A stretch of DNA of 64,000 nucleotides. It comes from Gammaproteobacteria bacterium. GTDB taxonomy: Bacteria; Pseudomonadota; Gammaproteobacteria; GRL18. The translations under genes were made by a program, and so were the position numbers. Position 1 is the first letter of the stretch. Every line of letters starts with the position of its first letter. Location: the NCBI GenBank assembly GCA_026196615.1, contig JAPHSW010000032.1, positions 1-64,000 of the forward strand. Reading direction: 5' to 3'. Of the stretch, positions 53,801-63,012 are shown one piece after another. Under the pieces are notes generated by a model, which saw only the letters and a list, made by a program, of their open reading frames with translations, was not told the DNA's origin and did no database searches.

Positions 53801-54736
53801 GATATTCCATCCCAGCCAATGCGTCAATTACTTGGAGTTGAAGATAGTACTACTATTCCAATTATACGTGATTTAGACAAATTAAATAAAGGTTCGAACT
53901 CGTCTGATGACTCAAATTCAGTTGATGAGTCTGATGCAGTCTTTTATTTCCCAGGTTGTGGCTCAGAGCGTTTATACAGTCAGATAGGTATGGCAACATT
54001 GGCCATGCTTCATCACTCGGGTGCACAAACTATTTTGCCTCCAGGTTATTTATGTTGCGGTTATCCGCAAACAGCAGGTGGTGAAGAGGCAAAAGGGCAA
54101 GCCATTTCGACTGAAAACCAGGTTTTATTTCATCGTATTGCTAATACTTTGAATTATATGGACATTAAAACTGTTCTGGTTTCCTGTGGTACTTGTATGG
54201 ATCAATTACTGCATTATCAGTTCCAGAAAATTTTTCCAGATTGCCGCTTACTTGATATTCATGAATATCTGGCTGAAAAAGGCTATAGCCTGGATTCAGA
54301 TAGTCAGGCGAGTGGTTATATCTATCATGACCCTTGTCATACTCCCATTAAAACTCAGCAACCATTGAGTGTGGCTAAATCAATTTTGGGTGATAATGTT
54401 GTTCTATCGGATCGTTGTTGTGGTGAATCAGGTACTTTGGCAGTTTCTAGGCCTGATATTTCAACACAGTTGAGATACCGTAAGCAGGAGGAATTGAACA
54501 AAAACATTAATGGAATGATTACTTGCGATGAAACGCCTGATGCTAAACCTAAAGAGCTTAAGTTAGTCACAACGTGTCCTGCATGTCAGCAGGGATTAAA
54601 TCGTTATCGTGGAGAAACTGGCATGACGGCAGAATATATTGTCGTGGAGTTATGTCAAAAGACGCTTGGGGATAATTGGCAAAAGGAATTTATTGAGAAT
54701 GTTACCAGAGATGGTATAGAGAAAGTTTTATTGTGA
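50801..54736 (+). CDS. FAD-linked oxidase fused to Fe-S and CCG domains (DUF3683 family)
   Basis: A 1311-residue oxidoreductase. In order: a DUF3683-type N-terminal domain (about 1-160), a PCMH-type FAD-binding domain with [14 protein letters not shown] near residue 197 and [20 protein letters not shown], an FAD-oxidase C-terminal domain ending in [13 protein letters not shown] near residue 750 and the metal-site region [15 protein letters not shown], two [4Fe-4S] motifs [12 protein letters not shown] (about 826) and [12 protein letters not shown] (about 888), and two CCG domains ([10 protein letters not shown] about 1085, CCGESGTLA about 1205). It thus combines GlcD-like and GlcF-like parts in one chain. 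Probable role: oxidation of a D-2-hydroxyacid such as lactate or glycolate with electrons passed on through Fe-S clusters; the substrate is not shown. Single gene. Confidence 0.88.
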   Translation: MNDLNSVVLTNIREIPYNYTSFSDREIIIRFLGEKSWNVLNTLRSKRVTGRSARMLFEVLGDIWVVSRNPFIEDDLIENPKRRDALLEALNHRLNQICLRADGNKSVLELLSSAEKAVNDFKGWLIESEIQRRKVYKKLVKITRKDNICFDGLSRVSHVTDASDWRVEFPFVVLTPDTENEVQTLVQGCIDLGLAIIPRGGGTGYTGGAVPLTANSVVINTEKLDSLGKVLMQKIICQTDGQKESSEVMVPTAATGAGVVTRRVSDLAEQQGYVFAVDPTSQDASCIGGNISMNAGGKKAVMWGTTLDNLLSWKMVTPDAHWITIERLEHNLGKIHEVEMARFKVTRLKKNNKDIESEIILEIPGKDLRKQGLGKDVTNKFLGGLPGVQKEGCDGIITSAVFILHTMPKHIRTVCMEFFGSDMGNSVPAIVETIDYLKTQKGVVLAGLEHLDERYIKAVGYSTKSPRAELPKMVLLADIAADDEQLITQAATKIVDLANAREAEGFIAVSPEARKFFWLDRARTAAIASHTNAFKINEDVVIPLDRLAEYTLGIERINIIHSIKNKLKIVKAVDKYLHSDLKITSTNPEFEGSEEAYNIVQDKKNAALKLTDNVQSRWNTLLEKLDMPAHDLSEQMAIEHLLNDNPNDITFFELLQKRILRVSYRDEVEKPLKELFSGLNLSGVNEHLDQIHSDIRPGRLFVATHMHAGDGNVHTNIPVHSNDYEMLHTADKVVEEIMALAESLGGVISGEHGIGITKLQFLGNDILSAFKTYKEQVDPDNRFNPGKLMADSGLENAYTPSLQLLQQEALILEASELGSLNNEIKDCLRCGKCKPVCNTHIPRANLLYSPRNKILGTGLIMEAFLYEEQTRRGISLRHFDEMNDVADHCTVCHKCLNPCPVNIDFGDVSIHMRTILRNRKQKRFSLMSKVAMAFLNVTDPSVIKMMRKVMIEWSYRGQRLGHELAKRTGLLLGNKVPHSTQGKMPVKEQVINFVKKPMPADIPSQPMRQLLGVEDSTTIPIIRDLDKLNKGSNSSDDSNSVDESDAVFYFPGCGSERLYSQIGMATLAMLHHSGAQTILPPGYLCCGYPQTAGGEEAKGQAISTENQVLFHRIANTLNYMDIKTVLVSCGTCMDQLLHYQFQKIFPDCRLLDIHEYLAEKGYSLDSDSQASGYIYHDPCHTPIKTQQPLSVAKSILGDNVVLSDRCCGESGTLAVSRPDISTQLRYRKQEELNKNINGMITCDETPDAKPKELKLVTTCPACQQGLNRYRGETGMTAEYIVVELCQKTLGDNWQKEFIENVTRDGIEKVLL

Positions 54737-55136
54737 TGCTTAAGGTAGGTTCTTCACATCGTTATGTATTCTTTGTCGGCATTCCCACCTAAGTGGTGAT
54801 TTGAAAAGAAGGTGGTGCGCTCGAAAGAGGTGTTTAAATTCAGAAGATGTAGAGTTTTCATTGGCTTTGCTGTGGACGCTTCAAGGCCATCCATGGCTCG
54901 CTCATCCTCGGCGTCCTGCCTCGAAAAGCCACTGCAAAGCCAATGAAACCTCCACACCTTCTTAACTACATCACGTTTCTCACTGGGATAGAAAATCAAA
55001 AGCAAGGTCAAGAAGAGCATCGAATCTTTTATTTTTAGCACCAGATTTCTAACATCCCACCATTCTTTTAAATAGACACTTCGGTGATTTTTCTGACATT
55101 TGGAAATTATGTTATTTTATAATGTCTTTTAATTCT
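54737..55136. other. Gap holding a palindromic element
   Basis: 400 bases between the FAD oxidoreductase gene and phoH (convergent). The central part is the palindromic repeat described separately. A minus-strand open frame of 95 codons (54754-55041) spans the palindrome and looks like a by-product of it; it has no ribosome-binding site and no recognisable domain. Confidence 0.6.
54842..54962. repeat. GC-rich imperfect palindrome, possible dispersed repeat or MITE-like element
   Basis: The arms 54842-54875 and 54929-54962 are inverted copies matching at 30 of 34 positions; the best part is CATTGGCTTTGC against GCAAAGCCAATG. The 53-base centre contains a second small palindrome GCCATCCATGGC (54886-54897) and the 11-mer GGCGTCCTGCC also found at 966-976. 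The segment 54859-54945 is about 57% GC by my count, in sharp contrast to the surrounding AT-rich DNA. Weaker pairing may continue outward to about 54822 and 54980. It could fold as a long cruciform or RNA hairpin. Its foreign composition and palindromic form suggest a REP/MITE-like mobile repeat; only one full copy is in the window. Confidence 0.7.
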
Positions 55137-56594
55137 TCACAAAACATCAGCTGCAAAATCAGCTAATCTGGATCGTTCTCCTCGTCTGAGAGTAACATGC
55201 CCACTGTGTTCCCACTTGCGGAAACGATCGACAACAAATGTTAAACCAGATGTTGTTTCTGTTAAATAAGGGGTATCAATCTGGGCAATATTTCCTAGGC
55301 AAATGATCTTGGTTCCTGGGCCGGCGCGAGTGATAAGGGTTTTCATCTGTTTTGATGTCAGATTTTGTGCTTCATCAAGAATAATGTAACGATTTAAAAA
55401 AGTTCGTCCTCTCATGAAGTTTAAAGAGCGGATTTTAATGCGACTGGCGAGTAAATCATTGGTTGCCTGTTTGCCCCATTCTCCAGCGTCGTCATTATGA
55501 GTTAAGACTTCTAAGTTGTCCATCAATGCCCCCATCCAAGGGGCCATTTTTTCTTCTTCAGTTCCCGGTAAAAAGCCAATATCTTCACCAACAGAAATCG
55601 TTGCACGAGTCATGATAATTTCTTGATAGGTTTTCTCATCCATGACTTGAGTTAAACCAGCAGCTAAAGCAAGTAGTGTTTTACCGGTTCCTGCCTGTCC
55701 CACTAAAGAAACAAAATCAACTTCTGGGTCCATTAACAAGTTTAAGGCAAAATTTTGCTCTTTATTTCGAGCAGAAATTCCCCATACGCTTTGCTTTTCT
55801 GAGTAGAAGTGGCGAACTTGCTCAACAATCGCTCCCTCTTTAGAATTCTCTCTGACTATGGCTTCAAAATCTGAATTTTCGCCAATGGTAATGAATTGAT
55901 TAGGCAGCCATTTTTTTACTTCATCGCCACTAATTTTATGATAGGTGTGTCCTTCTTCAGACCAGCTATCAACTTCTTTTTCATTTAAATCCCAGAAACT
56001 TGATGGCAGATTTTGTATACCGCTATATAGAAGGTTAACATCATCAAGGACCTGATCATTGTTATAATCTTCGACTTGAATGCCAATTGCTGAAGCTTTT
56101 ATACGCAGGTTAATGTCTTTACTGACGAGTGATACTTTGGGTAAATCTGGATCGGCTTGTAAAGCAAGAGTGATACCTAAAATGAAGTTATCATTTTTTT
56201 GTCCGGGTAAATCAATTTTGATATCAGTGGATATATTTTCTGTTTGAAGAAAAAGCTTACCAGTGGCAATAAGGGCTTCTTCACTGTCCTCATCAATGCC
56301 TACCCTGAGATTGAGATCTAGCCCCTCTTTTATTTCCTCTGGTGTTGAACCTGAAGTTAAATCATCCAAAAAACGACTGGCCTGGCGAGCACTTCTAGCA
56401 ACTTCAGTGTGACCTTTTTTGTTATTATCTAATTCTTCTAAGACAACCATTGGAAGAAACAAATCATGTTCAGAAAAACGAAAGAGGGCGCTGGGATCAT
56501 GAATTAGTACATTGGTATCAAGAACAAATAAACGCTTTTCATTCTTTTCTTGATGAGAGTTTTTTTCATGTGAGTTCGCTTCGTTTTCTGTCAT
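55137..56594 (-). CDS. PhoH family protein with PIN domain (PhoH2-type)
   Basis: A 485-residue protein. The N-terminus is a PIN ribonuclease domain (KRLFVLDTNVLIHDPSALFRF with the first catalytic Asp, ELDNNKKG, and VSLVSKDINLRIKA with a further Asp). The C-terminal half is the PhoH ATPase/helicase domain with Walker A GQAGTGKTLLALAAG near residue 297 and Walker B IILDEAQNLTSKQMK, then MKTLITRAGPGTKIICLGN. PIN-PhoH fusions unwind and cleave RNA. A 25-residue charged leader precedes the PIN domain. Single gene, convergent with the FAD oxidoreductase gene. Confidence 0.93.
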   Translation of the reverse strand: MTENEANSHEKNSHQEKNEKRLFVLDTNVLIHDPSALFRFSEHDLFLPMVVLEELDNNKKGHTEVARSARQASRFLDDLTSGSTPEEIKEGLDLNLRVGIDEDSEEALIATGKLFLQTENISTDIKIDLPGQKNDNFILGITLALQADPDLPKVSLVSKDINLRIKASAIGIQVEDYNNDQVLDDVNLLYSGIQNLPSSFWDLNEKEVDSWSEEGHTYHKISGDEVKKWLPNQFITIGENSDFEAIVRENSKEGAIVEQVRHFYSEKQSVWGISARNKEQNFALNLLMDPEVDFVSLVGQAGTGKTLLALAAGLTQVMDEKTYQEIIMTRATISVGEDIGFLPGTEEEKMAPWMGALMDNLEVLTHNDDAGEWGKQATNDLLASRIKIRSLNFMRGRTFLNRYIILDEAQNLTSKQMKTLITRAGPGTKIICLGNIAQIDTPYLTETTSGLTFVVDRFRKWEHSGHVTLRRGERSRLADFAADVL

Positions 56595-56700
56595 TTTATA
56601 TTTGTCCTTTCCTTTGTGTTGGAAAAAGTATTATTTGATAAATGTAAATCAATCACTGAGAAAATAGCTTTATGGAAATTAACCTTTCATAAGTCATTGC

Positions 56701-57171
56701 TTATAAATCTGTTTCAATAGCTTCAAGAACCTGAGCAATATGTTCTTTTACTTTAACTTTGCGCCATTCTTTCACTAATTTTCCCTGGCTATTAATTAAA
56801 AAAGTACTGCGTTCAATGCCCATATGAACTTTACCATAGAGTTTTTTCTCTTTTATGACATCAAAAAGCTGACAAATGATTTCTTCTTTATCTGAAATGA
56901 GATCAAATGGAAACTCGTGTTTCGCTTTAAAATTTTCATGAACTTTAACGCTGTCTCTAGAAAGGCCAAAAATGACAATGCCTTTTTTTTCAAAAGCAGC
57001 ATAATTATCACGAAAATCCTTGCCTTCCTGAGTACAGCCCGGTGTATTATCTCGAGGGTAAAAATAGATTAAAACAGGGCTCCCCTTATAATCACTGAGT
57101 TTAAAATTAATATCGCTGGTTGCCTGACCAGAAAAATTTGGTACTTTTTTACCTGTTTCCACCTGGCTCAT
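56701..57171 (-). CDS. bcp: Peroxiredoxin, bacterioferritin comigratory protein type
   Basis: A 156-residue thiol peroxidase of the Bcp/PrxQ family. The peroxidatic Cys46 lies in PRDNTPGCTQEGKDFRD, with the Thr and Arg of the active site conserved. The resolving Cys five residues later, found in E. coli Bcp, is absent here (GKD instead), so the enzyme should work as a 1-Cys type or use another cysteine. It reduces peroxides using thioredoxin or similar donors. It lies downstream of gcvR on the minus strand, the classical gcvR-bcp order. Confidence 0.94.
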   Translation of the reverse strand: MSQVETGKKVPNFSGQATSDINFKLSDYKGSPVLIYFYPRDNTPGCTQEGKDFRDNYAAFEKKGIVIFGLSRDSVKVHENFKAKHEFPFDLISDKEEIICQLFDVIKEKKLYGKVHMGIERSTFLINSQGKLVKEWRKVKVKEHIAQVLEAIETDL

Positions 57172-57267
57172 AAAAATCCTTTAAAATTGTGTTTTTTTAA
57201 ATAAGGTATAAATGAAATTATCTAATGAATCGCATCATGCCGTTTAAGAAAAATAATGACTATCTTC

Positions 57268-57822
57268 TCAAAGTCTTGGAGCTTCTATCGATGCATCAAG
57301 ATTCATATCTTCGCAAATATCCAGAAAATCATCCCGAAGCTCATTAATGATGATAGTTTGTGGCACAGTTATGACCATTTCAATAGCAAACATTTGGGTG
57401 CCTGTATGTGGAGCTGGATAACGATCGGTTTGTAGGCTTTGGATATTAATATCTCTGGAAGAAAAGAAATCGGTTAATTTATAAACAATTCCAGGGTTAT
57501 CCATTGCGAGAACTTCAACGATATAAGGAATTTTTTTATCAAGAGCATTATGTTCAGCGAGGGTATTATTCTCGGTTTGTTTGGTAATAATACTTAATTC
57601 AAGAGAAGCACTTTTTTCATTTAGAATTTGCTCAATGCTTGTTAGTTCATTCTTAGATGCTGAAATTAATAAAATGATGGCAAATTCACCACCTAAAACA
57701 GTCATACGACTGTCATCGATATTACCATTGTTTTGGACAATGAGCTGTGAAAGTTCATTTACGATACCTGGTCGATCACTTCCAATTGCAGAAATAACCA
57801 GTTGACTTAAATTGTTTGGCAT
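57268..57822 (-). CDS. gcvR: Glycine cleavage system transcriptional repressor GcvR-like (two ACT domains)
   Basis: A 184-residue protein with two tandem ACT domains. The first starts LVISAIGSDRPGIVNELSQLI, the second IVEVLAMDNPGIVYKLTDFFSSRDINIQSLQT. In E. coli GcvR binds glycine and antagonises the activator GcvA of the glycine cleavage operon; no gcvA is seen here. Position next to bcp and divergent from dapA matches the E. coli order dapA / gcvR-bcp. The regulator role in this organism is inferred from orthology. Confidence 0.9.
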   Translation of the reverse strand: MPNNLSQLVISAIGSDRPGIVNELSQLIVQNNGNIDDSRMTVLGGEFAIILLISASKNELTSIEQILNEKSASLELSIITKQTENNTLAEHNALDKKIPYIVEVLAMDNPGIVYKLTDFFSSRDINIQSLQTDRYPAPHTGTQMFAIEMVITVPQTIIINELRDDFLDICEDMNLDASIEAPRL

Positions 57823-58210
57823 AGAGTTGTCACCATGACTGTTATTAATACCCTAAATTATTGTCTACATAGATTAATAAATAAAGCTTTTTTATAAGTA
57901 AAAGTAAGTCATTTAGGATTGGATGCTTATTGCTAATCCATTAAAATATTTAAGGGTTTTTATTCTAAAGGGTAATGATGAGCTGATTTTATTATCAGGA
58001 GAAGCCTCGCAATGAAATCAGAATGGCTATAATGCTAAATCCCTAAAATACATCTTTGTCAAGACAATAATTTTCAATTCCTGAGGTGTAAAGGGGTTTT
58101 TAAAATATACAGTGGTTTTCTGTATAGGAATCGAGGATAATAGGCGATTGTTTAATATACTCATATCATCCATAAAACTTGAGGGTGATATTACGATTTG
58201 GAGATTATGA
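57823..58210. promoter_or_regulatory. Divergent gcvR-dapA region
   Basis: 388 bases with no gene. TATACAG (58106-58112) and CTGTATA (58120-58126) form a 7-base-pair inverted repeat with a seven-base loop, about 85 bases upstream of dapA; it could be an operator or RNA hairpin. TATACT at about 58162 may be a -10 element for dapA, with no good -35. I see no lysine riboswitch core. Confidence 0.45.
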
Positions 58211-59080
58211 ATGTTTAGTGGCAGTATGGTTGCTTTGGTGACGCCTATGCATGCGGATGGACGTGTGGATGAAAAGTCCCTGGAAAAACTGGTTGAATTT
58301 CATGTCGAAAATGGCACTGATGCGATTGTTGCAATGGGCACAACAGGTGAGTCAGCCACTTTAAATGAAAAAGAACACTGCAAAGTGATAAAACAGGTTG
58401 TTGATATCTCTAATAACCGCATTCCAATTATTGCTGGTACGGGTGCAAACTCAACATCAGAAGCTATTGAACTGACTCAGTGTGCGATGTCTGCAGGAGC
58501 AGATGCCTGTCTTTTAGTCACGCCGTATTATAATAAGCCAACCCAGGAAGGTTTATATCAACATTATAAGAAAATAGCTGAAACTGTTGCTATTCCACAA
58601 ATTTTATACAATGTACCAGGACGTACAGCAGTTGATATGCTACCTGAAACAGTGGCACGTTTGTCTGGAATTTCTAATATTATTGGTGTCAAAGAAGCAA
58701 CAGGTGACTTACAACGTGGTCAACAAATCATTGAGGAATGTGGTGACAAGCTGGATGTTTATTCTGGAGATGATGCTACGGCAATGGAACTCATTTTATT
58801 AGGTGCAAAAGGTGATATTTCTGTGACAGCCAATGTTGCACCTAAAGCAATGCATGAAATGTGTGCCGCTGCCCTGGCAGGTGATCGTGAAACTGCAACT
58901 AATATCAATAATCGTTTGCTTGCATTACATAGCAAATTATTTGTTGAATCCAATCCTATTCCAGTAAAATGGGCTTTGTATGAAATGAATTTGATTCCAG
59001 AAGGTATTCGTTTGCCACTAACCATTTTAGATGCACAGTATCATGATGTGGTTCGTGATGCGATACAACAAGCGTCTTAA
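58211..59080 (+). CDS. dapA: 4-hydroxy-tetrahydrodipicolinate synthase
   Basis: A 289-residue class I aldolase that condenses pyruvate with aspartate semialdehyde in lysine and diaminopimelate synthesis. [13 protein letters not shown], the catalytic Tyr in [16 protein letters not shown], the Schiff-base Lys in [12 protein letters not shown] and [14 protein letters not shown] are all present. Length is normal (E. coli 292). TTGGAG precedes the ATG at 58211 by eight bases. It is followed after 85 bases by bamC, the standard dapA-bamC order. Confidence 0.97.
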   Translation: MFSGSMVALVTPMHADGRVDEKSLEKLVEFHVENGTDAIVAMGTTGESATLNEKEHCKVIKQVVDISNNRIPIIAGTGANSTSEAIELTQCAMSAGADACLLVTPYYNKPTQEGLYQHYKKIAETVAIPQILYNVPGRTAVDMLPETVARLSGISNIIGVKEATGDLQRGQQIIEECGDKLDVYSGDDATAMELILLGAKGDISVTANVAPKAMHEMCAAALAGDRETATNINNRLLALHSKLFVESNPIPVKWALYEMNLIPEGIRLPLTILDAQYHDVVRDAIQQAS

Positions 59081-59165
59081 AGCACTGGTTTTTAAGTTGT
59101 CAATTGAGTCAACAATATAGAATAAGCTTAGAGTAAATAAGTAAAGTATAATAACAAGGTGTCTG

Positions 59166-60362
59166 ATGAAACAAAACGCTTCGAAGCATAAAAATAAAAA
59201 TCTTATCCAGGATAGAAACCTTGGCCAATTCACAAAATTGGCTCTGGTTGTGACCATTTCTTCAACAATGATCGCCTGTGATTCTATGCCCGATATGAAT
59301 GATACTTTTGCTGGTCGGAAAGTTGACTATAAAAAACAAAGCCGTGATGTTGATTCACTTGAGATTCCCCCTGATCTGACTACAGCAACCTATGATGAAA
59401 TGATGGTTGTTCCTGATATTAACACAGGCGGTAGTGCTTCATATCAGGATTATTCTAATGAACGTCGAGGTGGTCGAGTTGTAATTGATAAAGTGTTACC
59501 TAAGCAAGACGATATTCAGTTGATTCGTGAAGGTGATGATGTTCGACATCTGGTCATTACTGGTACCAAAGCTCAAACATGGGAAAAAATGAGAGAGTTC
59601 TGGCTTAACAGTGGTATGTTAATCAAGCGTGAAAATCCAGCAACAGGTATTTTGGAAACAGAATGGTCTGAAAACCGTGCAGATATTCCTCAGGACTTTA
59701 TTCGTTCTACTTTGAGTTATGTTCTGGAATCATTTTATTCATCAGCAACACGAGATAAATATCGTGTTCGTATTGAAGAAAGTGATCAGAGTGGGCAAAT
59801 GAATCTTTTCTTAACCCACTATGGTATGGAAGAAGTCATTGAAAACGAAGTCACTGAACGAACAATTTGGAAACCAAGACCGAGAGACCCTGAGCTTGAA
59901 GCAGAAATGCTGGGTCGCATGATGGTCTATATGGGAGTCGAAGAACAGAAAGCGAAAGCGCTTCTAGCTCGATCTGCAACGAAGAAAGTAGATAGAGCCA
60001 CTATATCGAGAAATGCTCAGGGTAATTCTCGTCTTGTGGTTAAGGAAACGTTCCCTAGAACTTGGCGTCGTACAGGTGTTGCACTGGATCGTATCAGTTT
60101 TGTTGTGGAAGATCGTAATCGTGATGATGGTGTTTATTTTGTTCAGTACAATGATCCTTTGGCAGAAGAGGAAGATAGTGGTTTCTTCTCTGGCTTGAAA
60201 TTCTGGAAAGATAAAGTTGCTGTTGATCAGAGTAAATATCAAATTAAACTCTTTTCACGTGGCGATGATACTGTCATTATTGTTCTGGACTCTAATGGTA
60301 AGCCTGATACATCCAAAACATCTTATCGTATTCTCAACCTATTGCATGAGCAATTAAAATAA
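59166..60362 (+). CDS. bamC: Outer-membrane assembly lipoprotein BamC (NlpB)
   Basis: A 398-residue lipoprotein of the BAM complex, which inserts beta-barrel proteins such as the porin encoded at 49.5 kb. A polar N-terminal stretch leads to a hydrophobic segment (LALVVTISSTMIACDS) with lipobox MIAC, giving Cys about 38 as the lipidated residue. The mature part begins with a flexible region containing DSLEIPPDLTTATYDE, the BamD-binding type segment, followed by two helix-grip domains (near residues 115-220 and 280-395). Longer than E. coli BamC (344). recQ follows after about 66 bases. Confidence 0.9.
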   Translation: MKQNASKHKNKNLIQDRNLGQFTKLALVVTISSTMIACDSMPDMNDTFAGRKVDYKKQSRDVDSLEIPPDLTTATYDEMMVVPDINTGGSASYQDYSNERRGGRVVIDKVLPKQDDIQLIREGDDVRHLVITGTKAQTWEKMREFWLNSGMLIKRENPATGILETEWSENRADIPQDFIRSTLSYVLESFYSSATRDKYRVRIEESDQSGQMNLFLTHYGMEEVIENEVTERTIWKPRPRDPELEAEMLGRMMVYMGVEEQKAKALLARSATKKVDRATISRNAQGNSRLVVKETFPRTWRRTGVALDRISFVVEDRNRDDGVYFVQYNDPLAEEEDSGFFSGLKFWKDKVAVDQSKYQIKLFSRGDDTVIIVLDSNGKPDTSKTSYRILNLLHEQLK

Positions 60363-60380
60363 ATTTATTTCCTTTCTTTA

Positions 60381-60398
60381 GGGGGCTTTAAGGCCCCC
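60381..60398 (+). terminator. GC-rich hairpin after bamC
   Basis: GGGGGC pairs with GCCCCC over a TTTAAG loop, directly after the bamC stop. The stem is strong but no T-run follows on the plus strand, so it is a weak or partial terminator before recQ. Confidence 0.45.
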
Positions 60399-60427
60399 GT
60401 TCTCATTCCAAAAACCTAAGGATATAG

Positions 60428-62254
60428 ATGCAGTCTGTTCAAAGTATTTCATCTCTTGATGTGCTTAATAGGGTTTTTGGTTATAGTGCCTTCCGTGGAG
60501 AACAAGAATCCATTATTAACCAGGTTATTCAGGGTGAAGATGCGCTGGTCTTAATGCCAACGGGTGGTGGAAAATCGCTGTGTTATCAAATCCCTTCAAT
60601 TATCCGTGATGGTACGGGTATTATTGTATCCCCTCTTATTGCTCTGATGCATGATCAAGTGACAGCTTTAAAACTACAGGGTGTAGCTGTTGCTTTTTTG
60701 AATTCCAGTCTGTCCTTTCAGGACGTCCAGGAGGTTGAAGAGCAGTTAATGCGTGGTGAACTGGATTTGTTGTATATTGCTCCAGAACGCTTATGCCAGC
60801 CTCGTACTTTGAATCTGCTTCATCAAATTAATGTGGCTTTATTTGCAATTGATGAGGCTCATTGCGTATCTCAATGGGGACATGATTTCAGGCCAGAATA
60901 TATTCAATTATCAGTTCTTCATGAACAGTTTCCCCAGGTTCCACGTATCGCGCTGACAGCAACGGCAGATGAAAGTACCCGAAAAGAGATCTCTTTTAGG
61001 CTGGATTTAGATAGTGCACGATTATTTATTAGCAGTTTTGATCGCCCTAATATTCGCTATAGAGTCAGGCAAAAAAATAATGCTCGATCACAGTTATTGC
61101 AGTTTATTAATGCAGAACATCCTCAGGAGTCAGGTATTGTCTACTGTTTGAGTCGAAAAAAAGTTGATGAAACGGCTCAATGGTTAGAGGAGCAGGGTAT
61201 AAAAGCACTGCCATATCATGCAGGTTTATCTGCTTCTGTGCGACAAAAACATCAGGAACGGTTTTTAAGAGAAGAAGAAGTTGTTATTGTTGCCACTGTT
61301 GCATTTGGGATGGGAATAGATAAACCAGATGTACGTTATGTGGCACATATGGACTTACCAAAAAGCCTGGAATCATACTATCAAGAAACTGGACGTGCAG
61401 GGCGAGATGGCTTGCCAGCCGATGCCTGGATGGTATATGGCCTGCAAGATGTCATTATGCTTAGACAGATGTTATCCAGCTCTGAAGCAATGGAAGAAGT
61501 CAAAAGGCTGGAGCAAAGAAAGCTTGAGGCTATGTTGGGCTTTTGTGAAATTACCTCATGTCGTCGTAAAAGCTTATTAGGCTATTTTGGAGAACAGCAA
61601 AAAGAAACTTGTGGTAACTGTGATAATTGTCTTGAACCCGTAGAGAGCTGGGAAGGCACTACAGAGGCTCAAAAAGCGTTGTCTTGTGTCTTTCGCACAG
61701 GACAACGTTTTGGTGTGAACTATTTGATTGATGTTTTACGAGGAAAAATGACACCGCGTATTGAGCAATTTAGACATGATCAGGTTTCTACTTTTGGAAT
61801 TGGTGAAGAGTTGTCAGAAGTTCAGTGGCGTTCAGTTTTTCGTCAACTGATGGCAAGAGGCCTTCTTGCGGTAGATATGGATGGATTTGGTTCACTTAAA
61901 CTAACAAATGAGAGCCGTCCTGTGTTACGTGGTGAAGAAGTCATTCATTTTAGAAAAGATGTGGTGAGAACAAAGAAAACAGGACGGAGAAAAAAATCGG
62001 GCCGTGATGCCTCTAATCATTTTTCTAGCAAGTCAGAAGAGAAAAAAATTTGGGAGGCTTTACGTTCAAAGCGTAATGAACTAGCTCAAGAACAAGGAGT
62101 TCCAGCCTATATCATTTTTCATGATGCAACACTTATGGAAATGGTTGAATATCATCCAACTACATTACATGAATTGAGTCAAATTAGTGGTATAGGAGCA
62201 ATGAAATTAGAAAAATATGGAGATGAATTCTTACTTGTGCTGAATCAGTTTTAA
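60428..62254 (+). CDS. recQ: ATP-dependent DNA helicase RecQ
   Basis: A 608-residue 3'-5' superfamily 2 helicase of recombination and repair. Motif I reads [13 protein letters not shown] near residue 42, the DEAH box [18 protein letters not shown] near residue 142, [11 protein letters not shown] motif III, and [15 protein letters not shown] motif VI. The zinc-binding region [12 protein letters not shown]...CGNCDNC and the C-terminal HRDC domain (residues about 535-608) are intact. Length matches E. coli RecQ (609). Confidence 0.97.
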   Translation: MQSVQSISSLDVLNRVFGYSAFRGEQESIINQVIQGEDALVLMPTGGGKSLCYQIPSIIRDGTGIIVSPLIALMHDQVTALKLQGVAVAFLNSSLSFQDVQEVEEQLMRGELDLLYIAPERLCQPRTLNLLHQINVALFAIDEAHCVSQWGHDFRPEYIQLSVLHEQFPQVPRIALTATADESTRKEISFRLDLDSARLFISSFDRPNIRYRVRQKNNARSQLLQFINAEHPQESGIVYCLSRKKVDETAQWLEEQGIKALPYHAGLSASVRQKHQERFLREEEVVIVATVAFGMGIDKPDVRYVAHMDLPKSLESYYQETGRAGRDGLPADAWMVYGLQDVIMLRQMLSSSEAMEEVKRLEQRKLEAMLGFCEITSCRRKSLLGYFGEQQKETCGNCDNCLEPVESWEGTTEAQKALSCVFRTGQRFGVNYLIDVLRGKMTPRIEQFRHDQVSTFGIGEELSEVQWRSVFRQLMARGLLAVDMDGFGSLKLTNESRPVLRGEEVIHFRKDVVRTKKTGRRKKSGRDASNHFSSKSEEKKIWEALRSKRNELAQEQGVPAYIIFHDATLMEMVEYHPTTLHELSQISGIGAMKLEKYGDEFLLVLNQF

Positions 62255-62277
62255 ACTCTTTTAAAATTTGAGGAGAG

Positions 62278-62314
62278 GGTTTACGGCAATATTTCTCTAG
62301 AATTGCCGCAAACC
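62278..62314 (+). terminator. Inverted repeat after recQ
   Basis: GGTTT (62278-62282) pairs with AAACC (62310-62314) and CGGCAAT (62284-62290) with ATTGCCG (62302-62308), with one mismatch and an 11-base loop. No T-run follows. It may end recQ or the convergent small gene. Confidence 0.45.
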
Positions 62315-62347
62315 ACCAACCACCATTAATAACTTGTGTGTTAATCG

Positions 62348-62566
62348 CTAGAGTCGATTTCGCCAGGCGTGCAATTTTTGTTGTGCCGATCGCGTGGCAT
62401 GGACGGAGCTTTTTATATGCTGGGTCCAGGTTTTAAGATTTTTAAACTTATCTTCAGGGTAACTGAAGTCTAAACATATATCCTCTGCTTCCGGTACATA
62501 ACCATCAGCATCAGCATATTTTTTTACGTCATTGCAAAACATATCAAGTTTTGTGTAATGGAACAT
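62348..62566 (-). CDS. Small hypothetical protein (72 aa)
   Basis: A 72-residue soluble protein that I do not recognise. The start at ATG 62566 is favoured by a strong AAGGGAG ribosome-binding sequence six bases upstream; a GTG at 62602 would add 12 residues and overlap that site. The sequence is polar with mixed charge: an N-terminal acidic half (FCNDVKKYADADGYVPEAED) and a basic C-terminus (ARRSAQQ-like HATRSAQQKLHAWRNRL). It contains one Trp-rich segment (LKTWTQHIKS). No membrane segment or signal. Its good ribosome-binding sequence argues that it is real. Confidence 0.6.
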   Translation of the reverse strand: MFHYTKLDMFCNDVKKYADADGYVPEAEDICLDFSYPEDKFKNLKTWTQHIKSSVHATRSAQQKLHAWRNRL

Positions 62567-63000
62567 TCTATACTCCCTTATTGTTATACATAACCGCTCC
62601 ACTTTTTAAAAAAAGGTTAAACAAAACAGTCAAAAACAACATTTGTTAGCTCTTATTAATGCTATTTTTTATGAATTGTTTGTTGCGGACTTCTCTAAAA
62701 ATAGCCTGTTGAATTCAGTAATTATCTTTAGAGCTATTATTAACTATGGGATAGGAATATGAATTGGGCAAGAAAATAAATGAAAAAAAAGGGAGTAATT
62801 TAGAATTGATTTATAATTCATAGTGTTGTTGTAAAGTATTGATTGAAAAATAATCATTTGCGTGTAAGTCTATAAATTTTAAGATTATTTTTCGAGTGTT
62901 ATTGCTAATAAAGACAAAATAGGCTTGTCTCTATTTTAGATTTTTTTATCAACATTATGTTTTTAATATTTTATTTCTTAACCTCTTATTTCTTAACCTC
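62567..63000. other. AT-rich gap before prc with a possible terminator
   Basis: About 434 bases without a gene. AAAATAG (62916-62922) and CTATTTT (62931-62937) form an AT-only hairpin followed by AGA and a T7 run on the plus strand, a weak terminator-like structure with no gene ahead of it. Near the end lies the 15-base tandem repeat that runs into the prc stop codon. Confidence 0.45.
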
Positions 63001-63012
63001 TTATTTCTTAAC
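62971..63012. repeat. 15-base tandem repeat over the prc stop codon
   Basis: TTATTTCTTAACCTC occurs at 62971-62985 and 62986-63000, and its first 12 bases again at 63001-63012, where they form the last codons and TAA of prc (read on the minus strand). The duplication therefore copied the prc terminus downstream of the gene and leaves additional in-frame stop codons. Confidence 0.8.

Noticed and set aside
54754-55041. 95-codon minus-strand frame after the FAD oxidoreductase gene
   Set aside because: It spans the palindromic repeat; the frame is open because of the repeat, and there is no ribosome-binding site or domain.
57823-58210. Lysine riboswitch before dapA
   Set aside because: The conserved lysine-aptamer core sequences are not visible; only a short palindrome is present.
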